Of a stretch of DNA of 64,000 nucleotides, positions 8,003 to 19,406 are shown piece after piece. The DNA lies in NCBI RefSeq assembly GCF_036997485.1, contig NZ_JAWLPU010000004.1:124001-188000 (forward strand), in the 5' to 3' direction. Numbering within the stretch: the stretch's first letter is position 1; each line of letters begins with the position of its first letter. The position numbers and the translations under genes were made by a program. The notes below the pieces were generated by a model, which was not told where the DNA came from, made no database searches, and worked only from the letters and a program-made list of their open reading frames with translations. Source of the stretch: Brachyspira pilosicoli. GTDB lineage: Bacteria > Spirochaetota > Brachyspiria > Brachyspirales > Brachyspiraceae.

Positions 8003-9022
8003 ATGAAAGCTGCTGTATTTTATGAAAAACAAAAAATCGTTGTAGAAAACGTAAATATAAAAGAGCCTAAGGATAATGAAGTTTTAATAAAAGTAAAATA
8101 TGCTGGAGTTTGCGGAACTGATGTACATATATATGAAGGCGAGAAAGGCTGTACTGATGTTAAGCCTCCTAGGATATTGGGGCATGAGCTTTCTGGCTGT
8201 GTAGAGAAAGTTGGGAAGAATGTTACTAAAGTTAAAATTGGAGATAAAGTTGCTGTTGATCCTAATGACTACTGCAACAATTGCTATTATTGTAATAATG
8301 CCAAAAAACATTTATGTAATAACATGACAGCTGTTGGGGTATCATTAGACGGAGGATTTGCTGAATATGTTACAGTTAAAGAGAATTTAGTATTTAAAGT
8401 GGCTGATAATGTTTCTTATGAGAGTGCTGCCATGATTGAACCTATTTCATGCTGTTTACATGGTATTGATTTGATGGATATTAAACAGGGTGATACTGTA
8501 ATGGTGGTCGGTGCAGGAAACATTGGACTTATGATGGTTCAACTTTTAAAATACAAAGGTGCTGTTAATATAATTGCTGTAGAGCCGTTTGAAAAAAGAA
8601 GAAATAGAGCAAAAAAATATGGTGCTAACATTGTAATAGACCCTATTAATGATAATACTGAAGATATATTAAAAAATAATAATATATTTAATATTGATAA
8701 GGTTATAGATTGTGCTGGTAAGGTGCAGACTGCTGAATATTCTATTAAATATGCGGGTAAGGGTGCTGAGATAATGCTTTTTGGGCTTACTGCTCCTGAT
8801 GATGAAGTAAAAATAAAACCTTTTGATATGTTTCAAAAAGAGCTTACAATAAAAACTTCTTTTGTTAATCCTTATGCCTTTGAGAGGGCTGCCGATTTAT
8901 TAGCAAGAGGTATTATAGACGTCTCAGAAATTATAACTGATATTGTTGACTTAGAAAATATTAATGATGTATTTATTAATAAGTTATATGCTAAAGACGG
9001 TAAAGTTTTAATTAAGGCATGA
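8003..9022 (+). CDS. Zinc-dependent alcohol/polyol dehydrogenase (MDR family)
   Basis: 339 residues of the medium-chain dehydrogenase fold. Catalytic zinc ligands are C37 in GVCGTDVH and H61-E62 in GHELSG. The structural zinc lobe has C92, C95, C98 and C106. The NAD-binding Rossmann motif is VVGAGNIGLMMVQLL. The pattern fits the sorbitol/threonine/galactitol-phosphate dehydrogenase group, which oxidises a secondary alcohol with NAD(P). The exact substrate cannot be read from sequence. It has its own promoter and a strong terminator, so it is probably monocistronic. Confidence 0.88.
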   Translation: MKAAVFYEKQKIVVENVNIKEPKDNEVLIKVKYAGVCGTDVHIYEGEKGCTDVKPPRILGHELSGCVEKVGKNVTKVKIGDKVAVDPNDYCNNCYYCNNAKKHLCNNMTAVGVSLDGGFAEYVTVKENLVFKVADNVSYESAAMIEPISCCLHGIDLMDIKQGDTVMVVGAGNIGLMMVQLLKYKGAVNIIAVEPFEKRRNRAKKYGANIVIDPINDNTEDILKNNNIFNIDKVIDCAGKVQTAEYSIKYAGKGAEIMLFGLTAPDDEVKIKPFDMFQKELTIKTSFVNPYAFERAADLLARGIIDVSEIITDIVDLENINDVFINKLYAKDGKVLIKA

Positions 9023-9046
9023 TTATAGTAAAATTGTTATTGAGAG

Positions 9047-9079
9047 GAGTATTAATTTTTAAAGTTAATACTCTTTTTT
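9047..9079 (+). terminator. Terminator of the zinc alcohol dehydrogenase gene
   Basis: Perfect 9-bp inverted repeat GAGTATTAA / TTAATACTC with a nine-base loop and a six-T tail. Confidence 0.9.
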
Positions 9080-9089
9080 AGTTTTTATA

Positions 9090-9300
9090 ACGCTCCCCGC
9101 CCTTTATTTTCTATTGTTTTATTTTAAATTTCTAATTCTAATTAGAAATTTAAAATTAATAAAAAAGCGCTCCCACCCAAGCTTTTATTATATTTTAAAT
9201 TTTATTCAACGCACGGTTAAAAAACTATTATTTATAAATAAAATGACATAATAAAAATACACTAATAATTTATTGCTTAATTTAGCGTGCGGTATTGAAA
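9090..9300 (-). repeat. Dispersed intergenic element C, copy 1
   Basis: About 210 bp between the alcohol dehydrogenase terminator and manA; it accounts for nearly all of this 330-bp gap. Read on the minus strand the conserved blocks are CCGCACGCTAAAT, TTTAACCGTGCGTTGAAT, CTTGGGTGGG and AATAAAGGGCGGGG. The same blocks, in the same order and at nearly the same spacing, occur on the plus strand at 31946-32155. CGCACG of the first block can pair with CGTGCG of the second. Copy 1 also holds a perfect 17-bp inverted repeat with a 2-base loop at 9121-9156, which copy 2 lacks. No ORF or transposase is present. Function unknown. Confidence 0.8.
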
Positions 9301-9352
9301 TAATTAAATTTTATTGTATTGAATTATTTTTTTTATTTTATATAATGTAACT

Positions 9353-10327
9353 ATGTATATATTTGAATTTAAAGAGATAGGTAAAGAGTCCATTTGGGGC
9401 GGTAACACATTAGTTAAATCTTATTCTAAACCTTTTGATAAAGATAAGAATATTGGTGAAAGTTGGGAAATATGTGATTTAAAAAATGATAAAAATATCA
9501 TAGCAAACGGCGAGTTTAAAGATAAGGATATATCATTTGTAATAGAGCAGCTTGGAGAAAAACTTTTAGGAAGTAATTGCCAAAACAATAAAGATTTTCC
9601 TTTACTAATAAAAATTATAGATGCAAGAGATAAATTATCAATACAAGTTCATCCCGATGAAGAATATGCTAATAAAAAACATAATAAACATGGCAAAAAT
9701 GAAATGTGGTATATTATGGAAGCAGATGAAAATGCTAAACTTTTAGTTGGGTTAAAAAAAGGTATTGATAAAAATAAACTAAAAGGTGCTATAGAAAATA
9801 AAGAAAATATAGAAGATATGTTTAATTATTTTGACATAAAAAAAGGAGATGCTTTTTATATACCAAACGGCTGCATACATGCTATAATGGGTAATAGTTT
9901 AATAGCAGAAATACAAACTCCAAGTGATGTTACATATAGGCTTTATGATTGGAATAGGGTAGATAAAAATGGCAATTCAAGAGAACTTCATATAGAAGAC
10001 TCTTTTAATGTTATCAAAGATATAGATGCTTTTCAGTTAAAATCAAAAAAAGAAAATTTACTTAAAAAAGATAATATAGAAATTAATAATATATTTTCAA
10101 ATGAATATTTCAAAACAGATGAATATATCATTAAAGATAAATATACTTCTAAAACTAATAATAAAACATTTGAAATAATGTTGGTAATGGAAGGGAATGG
10201 AACAATAGAAAGTGATGAAAATATTGTTGAGTTAAAGGCTGGAAAGACAATTCTTTTGCCTGCGTATCTTGGAGAGTATAATATATATACTGAAAAAGGT
10301 ATAAAATTATTAAGAGTTACTGTTTGA
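9353..10327 (+). CDS. manA: Mannose-6-phosphate isomerase, class I
   Basis: 324-residue cupin-type isomerase interconverting mannose-6-phosphate and fructose-6-phosphate. Zinc-binding segments are visible: IQVHPDEEYA (Gln, His, Glu) and the later His in YIPNGCIHAIMG, followed by IAEIQTPSDVTYRLYDW. The length is that of the short Bacillus-like class. It starts a plus-strand run: manA, then the mlaF-like gene after 15 bp, mlaD-like after 16 bp and the IMPase-family gene after 26 bp. The Shine-Dalgarno is not obvious. Confidence 0.92.
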   Translation: MYIFEFKEIGKESIWGGNTLVKSYSKPFDKDKNIGESWEICDLKNDKNIIANGEFKDKDISFVIEQLGEKLLGSNCQNNKDFPLLIKIIDARDKLSIQVHPDEEYANKKHNKHGKNEMWYIMEADENAKLLVGLKKGIDKNKLKGAIENKENIEDMFNYFDIKKGDAFYIPNGCIHAIMGNSLIAEIQTPSDVTYRLYDWNRVDKNGNSRELHIEDSFNVIKDIDAFQLKSKKENLLKKDNIEINNIFSNEYFKTDEYIIKDKYTSKTNNKTFEIMLVMEGNGTIESDENIVELKAGKTILLPAYLGEYNIYTEKGIKLLRVTV

Positions 10328-10342
10328 GGAAATTTTTGTTAT

Positions 10343-11119
10343 ATGAATATAATAGAATTGAAAGATGTACATAAGAGTTTTGGCAGTCAAAAGGTTTTAA
10401 ATGGAGTTAATCTTGTAGTAAATAAAGGTGAAACATTATCTGTTATAGGTAATTCAGGCTGCGGTAAAAGTGTTCTTATAAAGCATTTAATAGGATTATT
10501 ACAGCCGGATTCTGGAAGCATTATAATAGACGGAAATGATATAAATCAAATATCAGATAATGAGCTTACTGAGGTAAGAAAAAAGTTCGCTATGGTTTTT
10601 CAGGGGGCTGCTTTATTTGACTCTTTAAATGTTTATGAGAATGTAAGTTTTGGTCTTAGAAGAATAAAAAAAGATATGCCTGAAAGTAGAATAAAGATAA
10701 AAGTAGCTGAAGTATTAGATATGGTAGGTATGCCGAATATAGAAAATAAAATGCCTTCAGAATTATCAGGAGGAATGAAAAAACGTGTTGGGCTAGCACG
10801 TGCTATTGCGATGGACCCTGAAATATTGTTATACGATGAGCCTACTACTGGATTAGACCCTGTTATGTCTAGGGTAATAGATGATTTAATAGTAAAAATG
10901 CAAAATATACTTAATGTTACAAGCATAGTTATTACGCATGATATGACTAGTGTATTTAGAATGGCTGATAGAGTTGTTATGCTGCATAAGGGGCAGATTA
11001 TAGAAGGCGGTGACCCTGATCATTTAAAAGAAATAGAAAACCCTCATTTAAAATTCTTTTTTATGAGCAGTATAGCAAAAAAAGGTGAAGATATAGAAAG
11101 TATTAGACCAAAAGATTAA
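10343..11119 (+). CDS. mlaF: ABC transporter ATPase, MlaF-like (MCE system)
   Basis: 258-residue ABC ATPase with Walker A GNSGCGKS at residues 36-43, signature LSGGMKKRVGLARA, Walker B ILLYDEPTTGLDP and the switch His in ITHD. The sequence style and the neighbouring MCE-domain gene place it with MlaF/TtgA-type ATPases of phospholipid-transport systems at the inner membrane. The permease (MlaE) that normally lies between the ATPase and MlaD is not present here or elsewhere in the window, so it must be encoded elsewhere if the system works. The Shine-Dalgarno is GAGGAAAT. Confidence 0.88.
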   Translation: MNIIELKDVHKSFGSQKVLNGVNLVVNKGETLSVIGNSGCGKSVLIKHLIGLLQPDSGSIIIDGNDINQISDNELTEVRKKFAMVFQGAALFDSLNVYENVSFGLRRIKKDMPESRIKIKVAEVLDMVGMPNIENKMPSELSGGMKKRVGLARAIAMDPEILLYDEPTTGLDPVMSRVIDDLIVKMQNILNVTSIVITHDMTSVFRMADRVVMLHKGQIIEGGDPDHLKEIENPHLKFFFMSSIAKKGEDIESIRPKD

Positions 11120-11135
11120 TTTATAAGGAAGATTT

Positions 11136-11918
11136 ATGAAAAACAAGGTAAAATTAGGAATATTTTTTATAGTTACTTTAGTGTTGCTAATCGGAGCTAT
11201 AACTGTATTCGGTAAGTTTAAATTAAAAGGTAACGGTTATAGAATATATGTAGACTATGTATTCATTGGCGACTTGCTTGTAAATGGTAAAGTATCATAT
11301 AGAGGCGGCGGAATTAATATTGGTTTCATAGAAGATATTAGTATTAATCCGGATGGAACTATAAGGGTAACTTTGTTTATTACAGATAGAAAAGTAATAT
11401 TGCCAGAAGGTACAAGATTTACTATACAAACAGTAGGATTAGGTCTTGGTGAAAAGTATATTATGGCAACGCCTCCAACAATTACAACTTCTGGACTTAA
11501 ATCTATAGAACCAGGATCTATAGTACAAGGTGTGGAGCCTTTTAGTTTAGAAAGTACATTAGGTTCTATAGGAGATATTGGTAAAGATTTAAACTTTGAA
11601 CAGTTTTCTGGAATATTAACTAATTTGTCTAAAACTATTATGAGTATAACTGAAATTATAGGTACTAATGAAAAAACTATTACAGATGTAATTTCAAATT
11701 TTAATGAGAGTTTAATACATATTAATTCTATAACAAAAGATTTATCTAGCATAATTAATGATGTAGAAAATGGTAAAGGTACAGCAGGAATTATTATGAA
11801 AGATACAAATATGCAGACAAATGTAGCTGTTATTATTGATAATATGAGAATATTTAGTGAAAAATTAAGAGACAATCCTTCTGCATTATTATTTAGAGAG
11901 ACTAGGACTAATAGATAA
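11136..11918 (+). CDS. mlaD: MlaD-family MCE-domain protein
   Basis: 260 residues: an N-terminal membrane anchor (about residues 5-25), then the MCE domain (about 35-115, containing VSYRGGGINIGFIEDI and GTRFTIQTVGLGLGEKYI) and a helical C-terminal region. MCE proteins form hexameric rings in the periplasm that carry lipid between membranes. It is coupled to the preceding ATPase gene by a 16-bp gap with an AAGGAAG site. A long antisense frame over this gene (11255-11875) is a shadow. Confidence 0.88.
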   Translation: MKNKVKLGIFFIVTLVLLIGAITVFGKFKLKGNGYRIYVDYVFIGDLLVNGKVSYRGGGINIGFIEDISINPDGTIRVTLFITDRKVILPEGTRFTIQTVGLGLGEKYIMATPPTITTSGLKSIEPGSIVQGVEPFSLESTLGSIGDIGKDLNFEQFSGILTNLSKTIMSITEIIGTNEKTITDVISNFNESLIHINSITKDLSSIINDVENGKGTAGIIMKDTNMQTNVAVIIDNMRIFSEKLRDNPSALLFRETRTNR

Positions 11919-11944
11919 TATAATTTTTTAAGGAGTATCTAATT

Positions 11945-12820
11945 ATGCCTATATTTAAAAAATTAAGTGATGAAAAAAAAGAAGAGATAAAAGCAAAGAA
12001 AGAAATAGAAGCAAAAATAAATAAAATACCAAAGTCTATTTTAAATAGATGTATAAAAGATGCTGAATATATTGCAATTAAAGCGGGAAAATATTCTCTT
12101 AAGTTTTTTTCTTCTCCAAAGATGATATCTCATAAGGGTAAAACAGATTTATTTACAGAAATAGATGTAAAAAATGAAAAAACAATAAGAGAATATTTAA
12201 CTAAAAAATATCCAAAATTTGGTTTTTATGGTGAAGAATCTGGGCAAACTGATAATGATAAAGATTTTAATTGGATAGTAGACCCGATAGACGGCACTAC
12301 CAATTTTATACATGGCTACCCATTTTATTGTGTATCTATTGGTTTGGCATATAAGGATGTTCCTGTATTAGGAGTTATTTATAATCCTATAACAGATACA
12401 GTATATAAAGCACATATTAAATCAAAAGCATATAAAAATAAGAAAGTAATTAATGTAAGCAGTAATAACAAATTAATAGATTCTTTAATAATTACAGGTT
12501 TTTATTATAATACTAGTACCGATGATGATTTTCTAAATAATAGAATGATAGATTTTGCTAATATGGTAAAGAGGAGTTTAGCAGTTAGAAGAGATGGTTC
12601 TGCGGCATTAGATATATGTATGGTAGCAGAAGGTATTGCTGATGGTTTTTTTGAATATGGATTATCACCTTGGGATATATGTGCGGGTACTGTGATTTTG
12701 AAGCAGGCTGGCGGCATGGTAACAAATATTAATATGAAAGAATATAATATTTTTTCTAAAAAACAATATATTGCAAGTAATAAAAAAATTCATAAAGAAA
12801 TGATAAAAGTACTTGAATAA
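11945..12820 (+). CDS. Inositol monophosphatase family protein
   Basis: 291 residues with the Mg-dependent sugar-phosphatase motifs: YGEESG, WIVDPIDGTTNFIHGYPF and, near the C-terminus, SPWDICAGTVILKQAGG. A lysine-rich N-terminal extension of about 30 residues precedes the domain. Family members remove phosphate from inositol-1-phosphate, fructose-1,6-bisphosphate, 3'-phosphoadenosine 5'-phosphate or NADP, and the substrate cannot be told here. Its place behind the Mla-like genes could suggest a phospholipid head-group link, but that is only an inference. The Shine-Dalgarno is AAGGAG. Confidence 0.88.
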   Translation: MPIFKKLSDEKKEEIKAKKEIEAKINKIPKSILNRCIKDAEYIAIKAGKYSLKFFSSPKMISHKGKTDLFTEIDVKNEKTIREYLTKKYPKFGFYGEESGQTDNDKDFNWIVDPIDGTTNFIHGYPFYCVSIGLAYKDVPVLGVIYNPITDTVYKAHIKSKAYKNKKVINVSSNNKLIDSLIITGFYYNTSTDDDFLNNRMIDFANMVKRSLAVRRDGSAALDICMVAEGIADGFFEYGLSPWDICAGTVILKQAGGMVTNINMKEYNIFSKKQYIASNKKIHKEMIKVLE

Positions 12821-12859
12821 GTTTTCAATAGATATAAAATATATATCAATATTTTTTAA

Positions 12860-14293
<1,434 letters not shown>

Positions 14294-14348
14294 ATATTAA
14301 TACAGCCTTACCGATAATTAAAACAATAATAATACTTTAGGTTGATTT

Positions 14349-17171
14349 ATGCTATTAAATAAAAAAGAAACTTCTAGAAAAAATAAATTAAAGTTCTATA
14401 TACCTATACATTTTTTAATAGTTGCTACAGTATCTGTTGAATTATACTCTATACTATTAAGAACTATATATCAATTGGGCAGTTCTTTAAGAGGATATGT
14501 ATATTTCTTTATTGTATTAATAGCATTAGGAACTTCTATAAGTTTATTTTTGGATTGTATAAAAGCTGAGAGAAAAAGCTCTGTTATGCTCGGAAGGCTG
14601 TATGTTATAAAAACCGGATTTGCTGTTGTATTGGTTGCTATAGTTTCATATACTATTTACTTAATAGAAGGAAGTATTAGTATTTTTGAGATTCTCAATA
14701 TAAGACTCATAATGGTAATATTTCTTATAACTTTTTCTATGGGGCTTGCTTCTATTTCTTTTAACTTTTTGGTAGGACCTTTATATAGAAAAACAGGCTC
14801 TAAAGAATATTATTTGCCTATGAGCTATAGCTTAGGACCTATATTAATATCGGTAGTAATATTTATTATTACTTTAGTTAATGGTATGCATTATAGGGCT
14901 GAGTCTTATCACTATTCTGCTTCTAATGCTTCATTAAAAAGAGAATATGCTAATGATTTTGTAAATGAATTTTCAAGAAGAATAGATAAATATATCAATG
15001 CTGCTACTGCACTATCATACTACATAAATAATTATCCAAGAAATAATAATAATTTTAATGAAAATATAGATATAATCAATAATTATATAAAAAAACAATA
15101 TGTAAATGATCCTGATATTATTTCTTTTGCTATATATTTTTCTAATTTAGATAAGATTGGAATGAATATAGATGATAATACCGCAAGAAATCTATATGTG
15201 GATTTTGGATATAAAGACAATAGTGTAACTAGGGTATATACAAATTATACTCCAAATATAGAAAGAACTAAATTAAATCTATTAACTAGTGAAACTAATT
15301 ATTATATAAGCATTATAAAATATAATGATGCTTTTTATGTTTATAATCCTGTTATTTATAATAATAATAATATAGGTTTTATTTTATTAGAAGTGAAGAC
15401 TTCAATATATGAAGATTTGTTAAATAATAATTTATATAAAGATAATTTAAATATATTTATTACAGATAAAGATTATAATATTAATGCTTTTAATAATCCT
15501 AATGAGCTTCAAAATATGCAAAATATATTAGGGAACGTTACTACTTCTCTTCAAATTAGAGATGAACAAAATAATAGCAGTATAAATAGTGTTGTAGGCG
15601 CCAAAATATTTTATAATGAAGCATTAAATCTATTGTTTGTGAAATATCAATTATTTAATGATATATATGTAATAAACAGTTGGAGTTATCAGCCTGCATA
15701 TCAAACAGATACTGCTTTTAGAGAAGTGTTGTCTATTGCTAATTTATTTATATATGCAGGACTATTAATATTCTCAATATCTATAATATTATTAATATAT
15801 AACTTAAGAAGAACTTTAGTTGCTGCCAAAAACGTTTCTGAATCACTCAGTGAAGGTTCTGGTGATTTAACTATTAGACTTCCTATAGTTAATAATAATG
15901 AAACAGGAGAATTAGTATATTCATTTAATAAGTTTTTGGATAAAATGCAAAACATCATTGTAACAATTAAAAATAATGCATATACTATGACTGGAAACAT
16001 ACAGAACATGAGAGCTTCTATTAGTATGAGTATTAGTGATTTTAATACTATATACAAAGAGTTTGAAAAAGAATTTGAAAACTCCTCAAAAATATCAGAG
16101 TCCTCTTCTAATGCAGCAAGAGTGAGCTTTATGCAAAGAACTAAGTTTAATTCTGTTAATGAAACTATACAATTATTATTAGATAATATTAATGACATAA
16201 CAGATAAAATAAAATCACAATCAGAAGCAATATCAAAAACAAGCACATCAGTTCAGCAGATGATAGCAAATATTGTTACAGTAAGCCAAGGAGCAAATAA
16301 AGCAAACACTTATGCTAAAGTATTATACACAGAAGCACAAGATGGAAGTAATATAGGAGAATCTGTTACAGAATCCATTCAAAGTATTAAAGAATATTCA
16401 AAACAGATTACAAACATCACGCAAGTTATTCATAACATAGCAGAACAAACTAACCTGCTTGCAATGAATGCTGCTATAGAGGCTGCTCATGCAGGCGAAC
16501 ATGGTAGAGGTTTTACAGTTGTTGCTGATAAAATTAGAAAATTGGCTGAAGATACTGATGAAAACTCTAAAATAATTGATGACATTATTGAAGAGACTAC
16601 ACAGGCTATTGACCATACTGTATCTTTGGCGTTTAAGAGCTCTGAATCTATGGAGAAGATACTTGAGGGTTCTAACACTATTGCTGACTTAATTGCTAAT
16701 ATATCTAATGCTAATGATGAGCTTGATATTGGAAGAAGAGATATATTGGCTAATATTTCAAACCTAAATAGTATTACTGAATATATTCAGGAATTATCTA
16801 TAAAGCAGATGCAGATGAGTTCTACTGTTGGGCAGAATATAACAAGCGTTGATAAATTAGCTGAAGATGTAGTTAATGTTGTTAATGCTACTGAAAATGA
16901 TATTAAAAGGCTTGTTAGCTCTATAGAAAATGTGAGTGAGTTGTCTAATGCGAGCAGTAATAGTATGGAGACTATGGATAAGAGAATTAAAGAATTACAA
17001 TATATATTCTTACAATTGTATAAATCTGTTATTTCATTTAAAACAGAAAAAACTGAGGAAGATATTAAGAAAGAATCTAAGGCTTTGGATAAATTAAAAT
17101 TAAAATTAGAACAGAGAGCTAAAAAACAGAAGATGAAAGAAGAGAAAAAGAGAATGAAAAATAAAGGTTAA
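14349..17171 (+). CDS. Methyl-accepting chemotaxis protein with multi-span N-terminus
   Basis: 940 residues. Unlike the usual two-span receptor, the first 190 residues hold about five or six hydrophobic segments. A putative extracytoplasmic sensor region (about 195-465), a further membrane segment (about 470-492), a HAMP-like linker ([22 protein letters not shown]) and a cytoplasmic signalling domain follow. The signalling tip [26 protein letters not shown] is conserved, and the tail is very basic and coiled. It relays signals to CheA/CheW. The downstream OmpA-family gene starts 1 bp after its stop. An antisense frame at 15701-16246 is a shadow. Confidence 0.9.
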   Translation: MLLNKKETSRKNKLKFYIPIHFLIVATVSVELYSILLRTIYQLGSSLRGYVYFFIVLIALGTSISLFLDCIKAERKSSVMLGRLYVIKTGFAVVLVAIVSYTIYLIEGSISIFEILNIRLIMVIFLITFSMGLASISFNFLVGPLYRKTGSKEYYLPMSYSLGPILISVVIFIITLVNGMHYRAESYHYSASNASLKREYANDFVNEFSRRIDKYINAATALSYYINNYPRNNNNFNENIDIINNYIKKQYVNDPDIISFAIYFSNLDKIGMNIDDNTARNLYVDFGYKDNSVTRVYTNYTPNIERTKLNLLTSETNYYISIIKYNDAFYVYNPVIYNNNNIGFILLEVKTSIYEDLLNNNLYKDNLNIFITDKDYNINAFNNPNELQNMQNILGNVTTSLQIRDEQNNSSINSVVGAKIFYNEALNLLFVKYQLFNDIYVINSWSYQPAYQTDTAFREVLSIANLFIYAGLLIFSISIILLIYNLRRTLVAAKNVSESLSEGSGDLTIRLPIVNNNETGELVYSFNKFLDKMQNIIVTIKNNAYTMTGNIQNMRASISMSISDFNTIYKEFEKEFENSSKISESSSNAARVSFMQRTKFNSVNETIQLLLDNINDITDKIKSQSEAISKTSTSVQQMIANIVTVSQGANKANTYAKVLYTEAQDGSNIGESVTESIQSIKEYSKQITNITQVIHNIAEQTNLLAMNAAIEAAHAGEHGRGFTVVADKIRKLAEDTDENSKIIDDIIEETTQAIDHTVSLAFKSSESMEKILEGSNTIADLIANISNANDELDIGRRDILANISNLNSITEYIQELSIKQMQMSSTVGQNITSVDKLAEDVVNVVNATENDIKRLVSSIENVSELSNASSNSMETMDKRIKELQYIFLQLYKSVISFKTEKTEEDIKKESKALDKLKLKLEQRAKKQKMKEEKKRMKNKG

Positions 17172-17172
17172 T

Positions 17173-18378
17173 ATGAGTAAAATAAAATTTATATTAATTT
17201 TAATAATATTTATTTTTAATATTTCTTATACTCAAACAATATCTCATAAGTTCTTTTGGAATCTCAAAGTTGGAGAGAGGATTGAATCTGTAAAGACTGC
17301 TGATGTAGAATATTATGAAAACGGATTATTAAAAAAAACTTATAAAGAAAGAAACATTGTAGATTTAACAGTTATAGCAATAGCTCCTAAAGGCGGATAT
17401 AGAGTTAGCGGTGTATTCAAAATTTTTAGGCTATATGACAAAGATAGTGTTTTTCATTTGGAAGAAGAATATTCAAGCGATTTTATAATACACACTAATG
17501 GTAAATTTGAAGTTCCTTATAATTATTTTATGCCGAATGTAAGACATATTCCTACTTTTCCAGATAAAGAAATATCTCTCACGCATTCTTGGAATAGTGA
17601 AGCTATGGAGATAGTAAAAGTTAATAATGCTCCTAATCTTGCTATGGCATTATCTGCTGATTATTTATTTGCAAACATTGAAACAAATGAAAATAATGAC
17701 CCTCTTGCTGTTATACAATATCATATTATGACTGATAAAGATTTGCTTCAGGCAGGGATTTCTAAAAATGGTTATCCAGAGAGAATATATGGTTTTAATT
17801 ATGGAACTTTTTTATGGGATATGAATAAAAATATACCTGTATCACAAACCGAGAGATATCAGATATTATTTGGATATGGTAAAAACTTATCTTACCTTAG
17901 CTTGCAATACAAGATGAATATTATTAGCACTTATAAAATTTATAATACCCCTACAGAAGAAGAAAATGAGCTCAACAGAAAAAAATTAGAAGATAATCTT
18001 AATGATGATGTTGTAGTTGATACTGTTCCTGAAGGGTTAGTAATTAGGTTAGGGGAGATTTTATTTGATACAGATTCTTATACACTTAGAGAAGATGCTA
18101 AAGGCACTGTTGATAGTATTATAAATGCAATCAAAGAAACTTATCCAGACAGAGAAATCATAGTTGAAGGACACACTGATAATACAGGAGAAGCAAATTA
18201 CAATCAAGCCCTATCAGAAAAAAGAGCAAAAACTGTAGCAGATTATATCTTGCCAAAACTTGACCATGATAAATTATCTTATAGAGGTTTCGGAGATAAA
18301 GAGCCTATAGCTTCAAATGATAATCCTGATGGAAGGCAAAAAAATAGAAGAGTAGATATTATAATAAAATTAAGATAG
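17173..18378 (+). CDS. OmpA-family outer-membrane/peptidoglycan-binding protein
   Basis: 401 residues. The N-terminal signal peptide (KFILILIIFIFNISYTQ) is followed by an unassigned domain of about 250 residues and a C-terminal OmpA domain (about 290-400), with VEGHTDNTGEANYNQALSEK, RAKTVADYI and GFGDKEPIASN, the peptidoglycan-binding core. It probably tethers the outer envelope to the cell wall. It is coupled to the chemoreceptor gene (1-bp gap), which is an odd pairing. An imperfect hairpin (about 18377-18412, AAAAAA/TTTTTT inner stem) follows the stop. Confidence 0.85.
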   Translation: MSKIKFILILIIFIFNISYTQTISHKFFWNLKVGERIESVKTADVEYYENGLLKKTYKERNIVDLTVIAIAPKGGYRVSGVFKIFRLYDKDSVFHLEEEYSSDFIIHTNGKFEVPYNYFMPNVRHIPTFPDKEISLTHSWNSEAMEIVKVNNAPNLAMALSADYLFANIETNENNDPLAVIQYHIMTDKDLLQAGISKNGYPERIYGFNYGTFLWDMNKNIPVSQTERYQILFGYGKNLSYLSLQYKMNIISTYKIYNTPTEEENELNRKKLEDNLNDDVVVDTVPEGLVIRLGEILFDTDSYTLREDAKGTVDSIINAIKETYPDREIIVEGHTDNTGEANYNQALSEKRAKTVADYILPKLDHDKLSYRGFGDKEPIASNDNPDGRQKNRRVDIIIKLR

Positions 18379-18456
18379 GCCTGCAAAAAATCTCTCTTTT
18401 TTACAAGCCCAAAAATGTATTTTTATATATTCTTCGTGTTGTCTAAATTATTATTA

Positions 18457-19362
18457 TTATAAAAACTTCCATTCAAGACCTATATCCATTTGAATGGCAA
18501 ACTTATATTGTATATGTTTCTCTACAAGCCAAGTACCCAATTTTACATTAGCAAAAGGTGTGAGGCTCGGAACTTTTTCTATAGGCTTCTTATAGCTATA
18601 AGCAGCAAAGAGTCCAACTCTAAATAAATCTTTACTTGAAATCATTTGCTCTATTGTGGTATTGATAGCAAAAGCCATGCCCCATTCTTTCATGCTGTAT
18701 CCTAATTTTATATCATGATTAAAGTACCAATCTTCTGCCTTTACAACTATAGCCTCTCTAGGCAAGTATACAAAATTATCTTTATCAACTCCAAATGCTC
18801 TTATATAGCTTATATATGGAGTGTATATTAAAGCTATTAAACCCGGTCCTGCTGGTCCTCCCATTGTAAGTGTAGGGGCCATTTGAAAATATATTGTATT
18901 TCCGCCTACATACTGAGGTTTTTTAGTCATTGGATTAAGACCTGTAAACGGCGGAAGTGCATGATTAAACTCTTTTGTATTACTATCCACCAAAGTAGGT
19001 TTTCCTGGGTCTGCTAAACCTGCCTCATACGTAAACTTAAATAAGAACTTTAATGCTATTAGAGGCTGAAACTCAACATAAGCTGATGTTCTTGAAAAGC
19101 TGCTGAACTCTTGTTCTATGCCAGCAAGCAGGTAAGAATCAGCAAAGAAGAAATTGTTTCTTTCTCTAAATAAAGCTTTTTTATAAAACACTTGACCTTG
19201 ATACAATGCCCCAAAGTGATTCCATCTTCCTAAGAAGTGATTAGAAAAATACCAGCCCTCATCAGAAGTATCTGTTAAATCTCTTTGAGGCTTTGCATTG
19301 TCTTGTGCTATTAACGGCAAACTTATAATTAAACTAAGCATAATGATTAATACTTTTTTCAT
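18457..19362 (-). CDS. Predicted outer-membrane protein, function unknown
   Basis: 301 residues from the ATG at 19362, chosen because AAGGAGG lies six bases upstream. An in-frame start 39 bases earlier has no such site. The signal peptide MKKVLIIMLSLIISLPLIAQ is clear. The rest is rich in aromatic and glycine residues, alternates polar and hydrophobic residues, and ends in Leu (WKFL), consistent with a beta-barrel. I do not recognise the family. It is last in a three-gene minus-strand run with the DUF2147 and flavoprotein genes (44-bp gap). Confidence 0.75.
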   Translation of the reverse strand: MKKVLIIMLSLIISLPLIAQDNAKPQRDLTDTSDEGWYFSNHFLGRWNHFGALYQGQVFYKKALFRERNNFFFADSYLLAGIEQEFSSFSRTSAYVEFQPLIALKFLFKFTYEAGLADPGKPTLVDSNTKEFNHALPPFTGLNPMTKKPQYVGGNTIYFQMAPTLTMGGPAGPGLIALIYTPYISYIRAFGVDKDNFVYLPREAIVVKAEDWYFNHDIKLGYSMKEWGMAFAINTTIEQMISSKDLFRVGLFAAYSYKKPIEKVPSLTPFANVKLGTWLVEKHIQYKFAIQMDIGLEWKFL

Positions 19363-19406
19363 AAAATCCTCCTTATCACCTATAAAAATATATTTTCTCA
19401 TAATAC

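Noticed and set aside
11255-11875. 206-codon antisense frame over mlaD
   Set aside because: Mirror of a well-supported MCE gene; no ribosome-binding site or recognisable domain.
15701-16246. 181-codon antisense frame over the chemoreceptor
   Set aside because: Produced by the codon bias of the sense gene; no start signal or domain.
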